Assembly (NCBI GenBank): GCA_015487825.1
Contig: WFOZ01000756.1
Coordinates: 1 to 6,716 of the forward strand
Length of the DNA stretch: 6,716 bases
Direction: 5' to 3'
Source of the DNA: Planctomycetaceae bacterium
GTDB taxonomy: Bacteria > Planctomycetota > Planctomycetia > Planctomycetales > Planctomycetaceae
The position numbers were made by a program, and so were the translations under genes. The notes beneath the pieces are model-generated. The model had not been told where the DNA came from and did no database searches. It was given only the letters and a program-made list of their open reading frames with translations. Shown in pieces: positions 1 through 6,698 of this stretch (the stretch's first letter is position 1; each line of letters opens with the position of its first letter).

Positions 1-806
1 CAATCGGGAATGGAATCGTCAAAAAGGGGGTCGTCTCTGCCACGATGGGAACCAGCGGCGTTATGTTTGCGCATAGTGACGAAGTTCAAATTGATCCCGA
101 AGGTCGCATTCATACTTTCTGTCACGCAGTACGCGGGAAATGGCATGTGATGGGATGCGTGCTTTCTGCAGGAGGCTCGCTGCAATGGTATCGCAATCAG
201 TTAGGGGAAGCGGAAGTTCGTGCGGCAAAGCGAAAGAAGATCGATCCTTATGAATTGATCACTGCACAGGCGGCAGAAGCGCCCGCGGGAAGCGAAGGGC
301 TTATCTTCCTGCCTTATTTAACCGGCGAAAGAACTCCTCACGCCGATCCGCACGCGCGGGGAGCGTGGATTGGATTAAGTTTAAGACACGGACGAAAACA
401 TTTGATTCGCTCTGTGATTGAAGGGGCGACTTATGCGATGCGGGATTCTCTGGAAATTATTCAGAAGATGAACATTCCGGTCAGGCAAATTCGTCTCTCC
501 GGAGGAGGGGCACGCAGTTCGTTCTGGAGGCAGATGCAGGCAGACATTTACGGCAAAAAAGTTTGCACTATCAACGCAGAAGAAGGCCCTGCCTACGGGG
601 TCGCCTTACTGGCTGCAGCCGGAACCGGGGCTTATAAAAATGTGGTGGAAGCATGCCAGAAGACAATCACGTTGGCAACAGAAACCGCCCCAGATCGAAA
701 AGCCAGGGCGATTTACAACAGGTTTTATCCCCTCTACGGCAACATGTACCGCAGTTTGAAAAATGATTTCGCTGATCTGGCTAAAACGGTAGATGAGATT
801 TACTGA
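1..806 (+). CDS. xylB: Xylulokinase, C-terminal part (5' end outside window)
   Basis: This enzyme phosphorylates D-xylulose with ATP to xylulose 5-phosphate in the cytosol, feeding the pentose phosphate pathway. The reading frame is already open at base 3, so the ATG at base 45 is internal; about 267 residues are present of the roughly 490 usual for the family. From the ATG at 45, the visible motifs are MGTSGVMF (1-8, phosphate-binding loop of the second actin-like domain), FCHA and WHVMG near 25-37, and [11 protein letters not shown] (89-99). The FGGY-family second signature runs from GAWIGL to about 126 (bases 360-422), followed by [12 protein letters not shown] (153-164). These match E. 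coli XylB in order and spacing. The catalytic Asp, in a GDNAA-type motif, should lie a few residues before the window. The stop TGA is at 804-806. A related FGGY kinase is possible, but FCHA/WH/GERTPH favours xylulokinase. Confidence 0.93.
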   Translation, partial: IGNGIVKKGVVSATMGTSGVMFAHSDEVQIDPEGRIHTFCHAVRGKWHVMGCVLSAGGSLQWYRNQLGEAEVRAAKRKKIDPYELITAQAAEAPAGSEGLIFLPYLTGERTPHADPHARGAWIGLSLRHGRKHLIRSVIEGATYAMRDSLEIIQKMNIPVRQIRLSGGGARSSFWRQMQADIYGKKVCTINAEEGPAYGVALLAAAGTGAYKNVVEACQKTITLATETAPDRKARAIYNRFYPLYGNMYRSLKNDFADLAKTVDEIY

Positions 807-830
807 GTGGTCCGTTGCCTGTTCGGTACA

Positions 831-2288
831 TCACGATGCGTTCGTCTTCTGGGGTTGTTCCATCCATTGACCCGCGATAAATAACACGGCGGTCCCGGAG
901 ATCTGAATTAAAAACCGATGGCTGGAACCGCCGATATGTTCTTCGACTGGCGTGGGAGCGATCATTCCGGCAAGGATTAATGCTGTAATCGCTCCCAGAA
1001 TATCGAGTAACAGAAACAGTTGGTATGGTCTGATTGCTTGAAGTGGAAATGCAATGCAGGAAGCGACCAGTCCCCACCATTGCAACCCCCACTCCCACGC
1101 TTCAATAAACATGCGTTGCAGTAAATGCTGAATGGCCCATTGCAGCGATGCGATTCCTTCTGATGATGTCGATATTTGCATCCTGCTGAAGTAGGTCATT
1201 TCCATTGTTGAAGGAAGCTGAGTTCGATAATAAAACCAGGGGGCAACAAGTAACGCAACTGTTAATGTGAACTGTAAAATGGAAGCTCCTGCGAAAACCA
1301 GTCGATTTCGAAAATAAACCAGCGTTACAAGTAACAGAGCAATCAGATCAACAAGAAACAGAGCGATCCCTTCATCTTTTGTGAAGATTGCCAAGCCGGT
1401 TGCCATCCCTGCGATAATGAGTGTGCAAATCGAACCAGCCTGTTTAACGGGCCGTTCCGAATTATTTTCGCTTACTGATTTCAGAAAGCTCCATAAATAC
1501 AGAATGGCAACCAGATGAAAACAGGCAACCGGGCCATCCGCCTGACCGGAAATAAAGCCGTACTCCCAGGGGACCATTGCAGGGACGGTTGCCAGCATAA
1601 TCGTGAATAAACATGTACGGGGGAGTTGAGATGTCGCTCGAGCAAACAAGCCGTAAAATGTCAGGATCATTCCAACATACAAAAGCGGAAACATCACCTT
1701 CGACCAGCGATCATTCACCTCTCCCATCAGCAGATAAAAATGAGCTTCGATCAGCGGAATCAGTAACGGATATTTGGGATGATACTGCACAAAGTCCGGA
1801 TCGTGCAGAGAATCGCCCAGTAATGTACCATCCTGGTAAATGACAATCGCCTTGAGCCCGAAAATTGCTCGTTCATCCCAGAAGCGTTGCGGCGTCATCA
1901 AAGCTTCCAGCATTGTTGTCGCTGCAAGCAACATCAGGATACCCAGGCAAAGGCGGTTGAATTGTTTTCGAGATGCAGGTGAACGGTTTTTGTTTTGGGG
2001 GAACAGACAACGAAAACGCAGGCAAAGAGTTCCTGCCCCGGCCACAATTCCTATCCCGGCCCATACGTAAGCCAGGGTTGAGGTAAACCGCAGGCCGATT
2101 ATTCCCCATATAAAATAGAAAATTGCAGTCGCGCCAAATCCCAAAACCAGGCCAAGGCCAAGAACTTCTACAATGTTAAAGTTCGCTGGAGATTTCGCAG
2201 TCACTTTCGAGAGCAGGTAATCGGCAAGGGCAATTCCAATTCCCCATACACCCACAGTACCCAGAAATATCAGAAGCAGATCGATCAT
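831..2288 (-). CDS. Polytopic GT-C type glycosyltransferase (GT39/ArnT/RgtA-like)
   Basis: This 485-residue protein probably transfers a sugar from a polyprenyl-phosphate donor outside the cytoplasmic membrane; acceptor and sugar are unknown. About 12-13 hydrophobic segments can be read, near 5-25, 40-62, 72-90, 112-132, 196-216, 223-241, 252-270, 285-303, 306-326, 331-351, 400-418, 422-443 and 458-475. The first large extracytoplasmic loop carries WDER (137-140); an acidic pair there is typical of the catalytic site in GT-C enzymes. Further marks are YHPKYPLLIP (169-178), GQADGP (248-253) and FTKDEGIAL (302-310), which resemble the YPLL.P, G.AD.P and TK.EG motifs of RgtA/B/C/D-like transferases. 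The large soluble C-terminal domain seen in many GT39 proteins is absent. The start is supported by AAGGAG four bases upstream and by the ATGA overlap with the preceding membrane protein gene. The fold class is fairly sure; the specific reaction is not. Confidence 0.75.
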   Translation of the reverse strand: MIDLLLIFLGTVGVWGIGIALADYLLSKVTAKSPANFNIVEVLGLGLVLGFGATAIFYFIWGIIGLRFTSTLAYVWAGIGIVAGAGTLCLRFRCLFPQNKNRSPASRKQFNRLCLGILMLLAATTMLEALMTPQRFWDERAIFGLKAIVIYQDGTLLGDSLHDPDFVQYHPKYPLLIPLIEAHFYLLMGEVNDRWSKVMFPLLYVGMILTFYGLFARATSQLPRTCLFTIMLATVPAMVPWEYGFISGQADGPVACFHLVAILYLWSFLKSVSENNSERPVKQAGSICTLIIAGMATGLAIFTKDEGIALFLVDLIALLLVTLVYFRNRLVFAGASILQFTLTVALLVAPWFYYRTQLPSTMEMTYFSRMQISTSSEGIASLQWAIQHLLQRMFIEAWEWGLQWWGLVASCIAFPLQAIRPYQLFLLLDILGAITALILAGMIAPTPVEEHIGGSSHRFLIQISGTAVLFIAGQWMEQPQKTNAS

Positions 2289-3184
2289 GATTCTCCTTGC
2301 GGTATTGCTCTGTGGTGAATCAATTCAGCATTACCGGGAACGAATCTGCGGAGACGCACATTATAAGCTGGTTTGTAATCCGGACCATATTGGCGTTTCT
2401 GAAATCTCATCCAGAATTCATCTTCCTCGAAGTTTTCTTCTTCCAGATATCGCGAGCCTTCAAAATATTCGAGAATATAATCCGGCGAAATTCTCGAAAG
2501 AGTTTCTGGATCCAGTTCCGAAAAACGATACGCTGTCAATTGACGTTGTTGATTTGCTTTGGGAATTACGAACTCACTTTCCGGATGAATGACATGGAAT
2601 AGCCGCCGGGGAAGTAAGTAATACGATAGAAAAAAAAGTTTCTGATCGCTGACAATCAGAATTCGAGAATCTTCTTCGGTCGTCTCTTTGAGAAAGCGGA
2701 TCACATCCCGATTGGAATCGCTGATGTTCGGCATAATTTCCGGACCGGAGTTCAAATGATACCACGGCCAATCCTCAATCCTTTTCCAGATGCCTCCCGC
2801 AAAATGGAAAAGTCCCAGACTGAACCAGCCGAAAAGAAGAAATCGAAATAGAATGGTTCGTTTTGAATCTCTTTTTGCCTCTTTATCAATTGATGTCTGT
2901 TCAAGCAACGTAATGCCACATTGTCTGAGAAAGCTGTTTACGATGTCGCTGAAATAAACACCGGCAATAAGCGAAATTGAAAGAATCGGAAGCATCATTC
3001 GCAGCAGCAGCCATGTCGCAGCAGCTTGTTCGCTGGCAGCATAGGAGGCAAACCGGTCTGAACCCGCTCGTTTTACCATCCAGGATTGAATTGCTTCCGT
3101 AGGCATCACCCAGACGAAAATCATCATCACAACCGAAACGGCTACAAACAGCATCAGGACCATTCGTATCAGTGATGATGTCAT
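2285..3184 (-). CDS. Membrane protein with extracytoplasmic C-terminal domain, partner of GT-C transferase
   Basis: I do not recognise a named family for this 299-residue protein. It has three clear hydrophobic segments (about 5-28, 57-80 and 110-130). A charged, Lys/Arg-rich stretch (99-109) lies before the third. A soluble domain of about 165 residues follows. The latter has an alternating helix/strand look: RDVIRFLKETTEEDSRILIV (159-178), then LSYYLLPRRLFHV (186-198) and SPDYILEYFEG (233-243). This resembles the 'yL....p.da.il......yyL.PRr' pattern of the C-terminal domain of GT39-type glycosyltransferases, but it sits here without a catalytic transmembrane core. The gene overlaps the next one by ATGA, so the two are probably translationally coupled. 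Its ATG at 3182-3184 has no clear Shine-Dalgarno sequence, and an in-frame stop at 3221-3223 excludes a much longer start. An auxiliary subunit is the natural inference. Confidence 0.8.
   Translation of the reverse strand: MTSSLIRMVLMLFVAVSVVMMIFVWVMPTEAIQSWMVKRAGSDRFASYAASEQAAATWLLLRMMLPILSISLIAGVYFSDIVNSFLRQCGITLLEQTSIDKEAKRDSKRTILFRFLLFGWFSLGLFHFAGGIWKRIEDWPWYHLNSGPEIMPNISDSNRDVIRFLKETTEEDSRILIVSDQKLFFLSYYLLPRRLFHVIHPESEFVIPKANQQRQLTAYRFSELDPETLSRISPDYILEYFEGSRYLEEENFEEDEFWMRFQKRQYGPDYKPAYNVRLRRFVPGNAELIHHRAIPQGES
2293..2298 (-). promoter_or_regulatory. Shine-Dalgarno AAGGAG for the GT-C gene
   Basis: On the minus strand AAGGAG lies inside the last codons of the 299-residue membrane protein gene, four bases before the ATG at 2286-2288. 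It is the best Shine-Dalgarno match in the window. Together with the ATGA stop/start overlap it supports both this start and coupled translation of the two membrane proteins. Confidence 0.65.
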
Positions 3185-3562
3185 GCAGCAATTTCTATTA
3201 AAAGAGAGGAGCAGCCATTTTCAGATTTCTGTTCAATGAAAATAATTCTAACCTGATGTTAACGATTTGAGTAGGCGGGCTGAAATCAGACAAGAGTAAT
3301 TCATCGTACCCAGGCTTTTTGCTCCTGCATGTGAGTTAGCAAAATACTCAAGCCAATTTGTCGCACTTATCAGTATGGATGCAAGAAAAACTTTGCGAGA
3401 TATCGACTTATATGCTTTGTCAAGTATTTTTATGGCAAAAAATGTTTCTTTCGAGATGTCATTTTTCTATACGAAAGAGACTTCCAACAGTTCCACGTTG
3501 CGAATAAACTCTCCGAATCTTAATTTTCTTTTTGAGTTCTTCATTTAATTTTAACCTTTTCT
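3185..3562. other. AT-rich divergent intergenic region (378 bases)
   Basis: This region separates the minus-strand membrane operon from the plus-strand DUF2617-like gene and must hold the promoters of both. It is visibly richer in A+T than the flanking genes. I found no promoter with two good hexamers in either direction. The best fragments are TAGAAT (minus strand, about 60 bases before the ATG at 3184, no matching -35) and TTGTCA at 3417-3422 (plus strand, poor -10). It contains an inverted repeat (3317-3323 with 3338-3344). It also contains an open plus-strand frame from 3300 to 3548 that could encode 57 residues from the ATG at 3375. I saw no tRNA or riboswitch-like structure. Confidence 0.6.
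3317..3344. repeat. 7-base inverted repeat TTTTGCT / AGCAAAA
   Basis: TTTTGCT at 3317-3323 is the exact reverse complement of AGCAAAA at 3338-3344, with a 14-base loop. A second, mutually exclusive pair, TGAGT (3332-3336) with ACTCA (3346-3350), overlaps it. The repeat lies about 130 bases upstream of the membrane operon start and 220 bases upstream of the DUF2617-like gene. It could be an operator or a weak hairpin. In AT-rich DNA such a repeat can also arise by chance. Confidence 0.25.
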
Positions 3563-4129
3563 ATGGGTTTATTCGGGCTGACCATGAAGTATTCGATTTC
3601 GCGTCCGGAAACGACGGACCTTGCTGTTTCTCTTTTTGCACGCACACTTCATCCGGAGTTATTCGAAACTTGCGAGAGCTTTGAACATCAGAACAAATCT
3701 TACCGGGCAGCAGTCCAGATTACATCGTGTGGTCACGTGATTGAGTTTCGCCGAGGCGACCATTTCGTGACGGAGGTTCTTGACTGCAAGCAGTCCGTTT
3801 TACCTCGCATTAAAAGGCTTTGTCTGTACTGCGTCGAAAGCAATCGCAGCTTGAGTTACCAGTTGGAAGGGGGTCTGAATGTATCGATCTGCTTTGAATG
3901 TGAGTATCTGGCTCCCGATATTTACCATCAACTGGAGCAGGAATACTGGAAGGATGCCATTTCGGCAACGCTTTCCCATCTCGATGAAGGAAGTAATTTC
4001 AGTAGTTCTTCAGGGCTGAATTTTATGCGTATCGATGCTCAGACAGATTCGCTGAATGTTCACGCCTTTCATCTTTATCCGGAAGAATGTGCGATCGTAA
4101 AATCCCAGTCACTTTTTACTTTCGAGTGA
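3563..4129 (+). CDS. DUF2617-like protein of unknown function
   Basis: This is a 188-residue soluble protein with no signal peptide or membrane segment. Its N-terminal SISRPETTDLAVSLFARTLH (11-30), a central Leu/Tyr-rich strand region, and a C-terminal ECAIVKSQSLF (175-185) resemble the DUF2617 family as I remember it from planctomycetes. The family has no established function. Translation may begin at ATG 3563 or at the second in-frame ATG, 3584 (MKYSISRP). Neither has a good Shine-Dalgarno sequence, but starting at 3584 would put the conserved SxxRP segment right at the N-terminus and seems more natural. Seven cysteines are present, four of them in two CxxC pairs, CLYC (87-90) and CFEC (110-113), which could form a metal site. 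The downstream cytochrome gene is 120 bases away with its own likely promoter, so an operon is not required. Confidence 0.85.
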   Translation: MGLFGLTMKYSISRPETTDLAVSLFARTLHPELFETCESFEHQNKSYRAAVQITSCGHVIEFRRGDHFVTEVLDCKQSVLPRIKRLCLYCVESNRSLSYQLEGGLNVSICFECEYLAPDIYHQLEQEYWKDAISATLSHLDEGSNFSSSSGLNFMRIDAQTDSLNVHAFHLYPEECAIVKSQSLFTFE

Positions 4130-4177
4130 TTGTGGCCGGTTATGTTCTATTTCTTTTCCAACCTCGGGTAAGAATAG

Positions 4178-4205
4178 TTGATTGCCTGATCTGCTTTGGT
4201 ATGCT
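4178..4205 (+). promoter_or_regulatory. Candidate promoter of the cytochrome gene
   Basis: TTGATT (4178-4183) and TATGCT (4200-4205) are separated by 16 bases. Each matches the housekeeping consensus hexamer at four of six positions. The TG at 4197-4198 gives an extended -10 (TGGTATGCT). Transcription would begin near 4212, leaving a leader of just under 40 bases before the ATG at 4250. No other pair in the 120-base gap is better. This is a pattern match only. Confidence 0.4.
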
Positions 4206-4237
4206 GAGTGTTCTTGTTTCAGGAACCTTTGATAACT

Positions 4238-4241
4238 GGAG
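4238..4241 (+). promoter_or_regulatory. Shine-Dalgarno GGAG that selects the cytochrome start
   Basis: GGAG lies eight bases before the ATG at 4250. This favours the start that puts the signal peptide at the very N-terminus over the in-frame GTG at 4208, which would add 14 non-hydrophobic residues ahead of it. Confidence 0.6.
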
Positions 4242-4249
4242 TCGGTCGC

Positions 4250-5614
4250 ATGATTCGCATTGCCTGTTTGCTTCTGCTGGCTTTTGCTGGATTTCCCGGT
4301 TTGCTGAATGCCCAGGAACCTCCTGCCGGTTTGACTGCCGCGCAGCGCGGCGAATGGCTGTTGCTTAATAAGCCGTTTATCAAAGCAGATTTCGATCAGC
4401 AGACGTTTGATGAAATCTGGAAAATCTGGCCGGATCAGTTGAAAGAAAAAGCAGAGAAAGCGACACCGAAGCAACGACGCCAGATGGCTTTTTCAAGATA
4501 CGGACTGACCAAACGCTTAAATGATTCATCCGGTAAGCCGCTGCAGTATCTGGTAACAGAGCAGGGCGGCTGGGTAATGAATTGCCATTCCTGCCATTCC
4601 GGAAAAGTTGCAGGAAAAGTGATACCGGGTGTGCCGAACTCTCTTTTTGCCATGCAGACATTGCTTGAAGAAACGCGTACCATCAAGCCGCAATTGGGAA
4701 AACAGTTAACTTCCAAAGAAATTGCATCGGTATTCTTTCCACTGGGGGGGACCATCGGGACAACCAATGCTGTCATTTTTGGTGTGGCTCTTGGGACATT
4801 TCGCGATGCAGAAATGAATGTCGTGACAAACGTGACAGTCCCCACACTGCTTCATCACGATATGGACACGCCCGCCTGGTGGCATTACAAAAAGAAAAAG
4901 CAAATCTATATCGATGGCTTCGCGGAAAAGAACCATCGCGTATTGATGTCGTTCGCTTTGATTCGCAGCAACAGTTCAGAAAAATATCGCAGCTTTGAAA
5001 ATGACTTTAAGGATATTTCCGCGTACATCGAATCACTGGAAGCCCCTGCTTATCCATTTGCAATTGATGAAGAACTTGCTTTGCGTGGGAAAGAAGTTTT
5101 CAATGATCATTGCGTTCAATGCCACGGCACTTACGGCGAAAAAGAACTCTACCCCGAACGAACGGTCGCGATTGATGAAATTGGAACGGACCCGGTTCGC
5201 CTGCGGGCACTGCCGGTCCGCTATCGAGAGGGACTCAAAAACAGCTGGGTGGGAGAATACGGCAAACTGAATACGATTACCGATCCCGAAGGATATGTCG
5301 CCCCGCCGTTAGATGGAATCTGGGCAACGGCCCCGTATTTTCATAATGGCTCGGTCCCCACACTCTGGCACGTCCTGCATCCCGAACAACGACCTACCGT
5401 CTGGCAACGGACAGAAAATGGTTACGACCAGAAAAATGTCGGTCTGGAAATCAAAACCTTCGAAAAGGTTCCACGCGGCATCAAAGATCCGGCTGAAAGA
5501 AGAACCTATTTTAACACAAAAAAATTCGGCAAAAAGAATACAGGCCACACGTATCCGAACGATCTTAACGAAGAGGAAAAACAGGCAGTCCTGGAATACC
5601 TGAAATCAATTTGA
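4250..5614 (+). CDS. Exported di-haem c-type cytochrome, RoxA-like / di-haem cytochrome c peroxidase-like
   Basis: This is a 454-residue redox protein that acts outside the cytoplasmic membrane. Residues 1-21 (MIRIACLLLLAFAGFPGLLNA) form a Sec signal peptide, probably cut before Gln22; there is no lipobox. Two CxxCH haem-binding motifs are present: CHSCH at 112-116 (bases 4583-4597) within GGWVMNCHSCHSG, and CVQCH at 288-292 (bases 5111-5125). The block GIWATAPYFHNGSVPTL (356-372) and the C-terminal NTGH (430-433) followed by a final helix are hallmarks of the group containing rubber oxygenase RoxA and many uncharacterised 'di-haem cytochrome c peroxidase' proteins. The segment around GTTNAVIFGVALGTFRDAE (about 170-188) is one I associate with planctomycete members. 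RoxA itself is longer, near 650-680 residues. Substrate and electron partner are unknown: peroxidase, oxygenase or plain electron carrier all remain possible. The gene stands alone on its strand. Confidence 0.88.
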   Translation: MIRIACLLLLAFAGFPGLLNAQEPPAGLTAAQRGEWLLLNKPFIKADFDQQTFDEIWKIWPDQLKEKAEKATPKQRRQMAFSRYGLTKRLNDSSGKPLQYLVTEQGGWVMNCHSCHSGKVAGKVIPGVPNSLFAMQTLLEETRTIKPQLGKQLTSKEIASVFFPLGGTIGTTNAVIFGVALGTFRDAEMNVVTNVTVPTLLHHDMDTPAWWHYKKKKQIYIDGFAEKNHRVLMSFALIRSNSSEKYRSFENDFKDISAYIESLEAPAYPFAIDEELALRGKEVFNDHCVQCHGTYGEKELYPERTVAIDEIGTDPVRLRALPVRYREGLKNSWVGEYGKLNTITDPEGYVAPPLDGIWATAPYFHNGSVPTLWHVLHPEQRPTVWQRTENGYDQKNVGLEIKTFEKVPRGIKDPAERRTYFNTKKFGKKNTGHTYPNDLNEEEKQAVLEYLKSI

Positions 5615-5619
5615 GCCTG

Positions 5620-5635
5620 TTATCCAAGTGGATAA
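5620..5635. terminator. Small hairpin at the convergent gene ends
   Basis: TTATCC (5620-5625) and GGATAA (5630-5635) are exact reverse complements around a four-base AAGT loop. The hairpin begins at the stop codon of the aldo/keto reductase and starts six bases after the cytochrome stop codon. It is the only stem in the five-base convergent junction and might contribute to termination in either direction. It is AT-rich and has no following T-run on either strand, so it is a weak candidate. Confidence 0.25.
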
Positions 5636-6639
5636 GGATATCGATTCGTAATCTCATCAATCCGGCTCATGACATCATCTGCCAGAACCAATTCGCTGGC
5701 GGGCAAAATTTCTTCGAGTTGCTCAACTGTGTTCACTCCAATAATTGTTGAGGCGACGAAGTCGTGTTGTTTGCTCCAGGCGGTTGCCAGCGCTGCAAGG
5801 GGAATTTCCAGTTCCTGGGCAATTTCCTGTAACGCAGCTGTTGTTGCCAGACTTTTTTCGTTGATGAATCGCTCGGTCATCACCTTTTGCCGCTCGCCAC
5901 CGTTTTTTATGTAGTTGGAAAAGCGGGCACCTTCCGGGAATTTTCCATCCAGATATTTTCCGCTTAATACGCCGCCGCCAATGGGAGAGTAAGGCAGACA
6001 ACTGATCTTTTCCTGCCTGCAGATTTCTGCCAGCGAATCCTCAAATCGGCGATTGATCAGGCTGAAATTATTCTGGATCGATTCATAACGCACTGTTCTG
6101 GAATTCTCTGAAGCAGCCAGCGATTTCATCAACCCCCAAGGTGTTTCATTACTGCAACCGGCGTAACGAATTTTCCCCTCAACAACAAGTTCATCAAGCA
6201 CTTCCAGCGTATGTTCGTATGGAAAATCGTGATCGGGCCAATGTGTCTGATACAGATCGATGTAATCGGTCTGCAATCGTTTGAGACTCCCCTCCACCGC
6301 TCTGCGAATATGATGTCGGTCGATGCCGGTATGACCTTCGCGAACGGGTGGAACGAACCAGCCATGTCCGGGACCACAAAACTTTGTGGCGATTATCACC
6401 GCATCACGCGGTTTCGTTTGCATCCAGCGACCAACAATTGCTTCGGTTCGATTCACCCATTTTTTTTCGGGTGGAGTCGGATAAATTTCGGCGGCATCTA
6501 AAAAGTCGATCCCCGCCTCAAACGCCCGATCCATAATTCGAAACGCTTCGGCTTCATTGCAGCTGGAACCAAACGTCATCGTTCCCAGACAAATGTCAGA
6601 AACAACCAGCGAACTACGCCCTATTCTTCTTCGCTCCAT
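5620..6639 (-). CDS. Aldo/keto reductase, Tas-like
   Basis: This 339-residue cytosolic enzyme should reduce aldehydes or ketones with NADPH; the substrate cannot be read from the sequence. The whole TIM-barrel family pattern is present. LGTMTFG (18-24) is the first strand. The catalytic tetrad is Asp48 (DAAEIYP), Tyr53, Lys86 (ATKF) and His133 (QTHWPD). Cofactor-binding segments are GCSNETPWG (161-169), QNNFSLINR (189-197), [13 protein letters not shown] (217-229) and [13 protein letters not shown] (298-310). The YPTPPEKK insertion after the catalytic Tyr and the length are close to E. coli Tas (346 residues, YPVPP). The ATG at 6637-6639 is the only sensible start, because the conserved [11 protein letters not shown] segment begins at residue 4. 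Its Shine-Dalgarno sequence is weak (GGGA). It converges on the cytochrome with a five-base gap. No functional tie to its neighbours is evident. Confidence 0.93.
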   Translation of the reverse strand: MERRRIGRSSLVVSDICLGTMTFGSSCNEAEAFRIMDRAFEAGIDFLDAAEIYPTPPEKKWVNRTEAIVGRWMQTKPRDAVIIATKFCGPGHGWFVPPVREGHTGIDRHHIRRAVEGSLKRLQTDYIDLYQTHWPDHDFPYEHTLEVLDELVVEGKIRYAGCSNETPWGLMKSLAASENSRTVRYESIQNNFSLINRRFEDSLAEICRQEKISCLPYSPIGGGVLSGKYLDGKFPEGARFSNYIKNGGERQKVMTERFINEKSLATTAALQEIAQELEIPLAALATAWSKQHDFVASTIIGVNTVEQLEEILPASELVLADDVMSRIDEITNRYPYPLG

Positions 6640-6659
6640 TATTTGTATCCCATTTTTCT

Positions 6660-6665
6660 ATTATA
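6660..6665 (-). promoter_or_regulatory. Candidate -10 box (TATAAT) of the aldo/keto reductase
   Basis: On the minus strand a perfect TATAAT lies 20 bases upstream of the ATG at 6639. Nothing close to TTGACA is found 15-19 bases further upstream, and there is no TG extension. If it is used, the leader would be only about a dozen bases. An inverted repeat spans the place where the -35 would be. Confidence 0.35.
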
Positions 6666-6667
6666 TG

Positions 6668-6698
6668 CCGTAAGGCTATACTGCGGCGCCCGTTACGG
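6668..6698. repeat. Dyad CCGTAA / TTACGG upstream of the aldo/keto reductase
   Basis: CCGTAA (6668-6673) is the exact reverse complement of TTACGG (6693-6698), with 19 bases between them. The centre falls at about 6683, the expected -35 position for the TATAAT at 6660-6665. This layout would suit binding by a dimeric transcription regulator. The arms are short and no regulator gene lies next to it in the window. Confidence 0.25.

Noticed and set aside
45..47. ATG at 45 as a true start of the sugar kinase
   Set aside because: The frame is open to the window edge, and the residues before it ([14 protein letters not shown]) continue the xylulokinase domain, so the gene is cut by the window rather than truncated.
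807..830. Terminator between the convergent xylulokinase and transferase genes
   Set aside because: The 24-base gap has no evident stem-loop or T-run.
2287..2602. Two plus-strand open frames of about 100 codons opposite the 299-residue membrane protein gene
   Set aside because: They lie wholly antisense to a well-supported gene, have no recognisable motifs, and the opposite-strand protein has clear membrane segments and a coupled downstream start.
4106..4132. Imperfect 8-pair stem over the stop codon of the DUF2617-like gene as a terminator
   Set aside because: It includes a G-T pair, has an 11-base loop, is not GC-rich, and is followed by GC-rich sequence before any T-rich stretch, so it is too weak to call.
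4208..4249. GTG at 4208 as the cytochrome start
   Set aside because: It would put 14 extra residues before a clean signal peptide and lacks a good ribosome binding site, whereas ATG 4250 has GGAG eight bases upstream.
4435..4845. Minus-strand open frame of 136 codons opposite the cytochrome
   Set aside because: It is antisense to the first haem-binding motif and conserved blocks of the cytochrome; its translation is Cys/Ser/Pro-rich with no domain pattern.
6460..6467. Homopolymer runs inside genes as phase-variation tracts (T8 here, also A8 at 2630-2637, G7 at 4744-4750, A7 at 5518-5524)
   Set aside because: All are in frame, short, and encode residues that fit the proteins. The genes are intact, and housekeeping-type enzymes such as the reductase are unlikely phase-variable targets.
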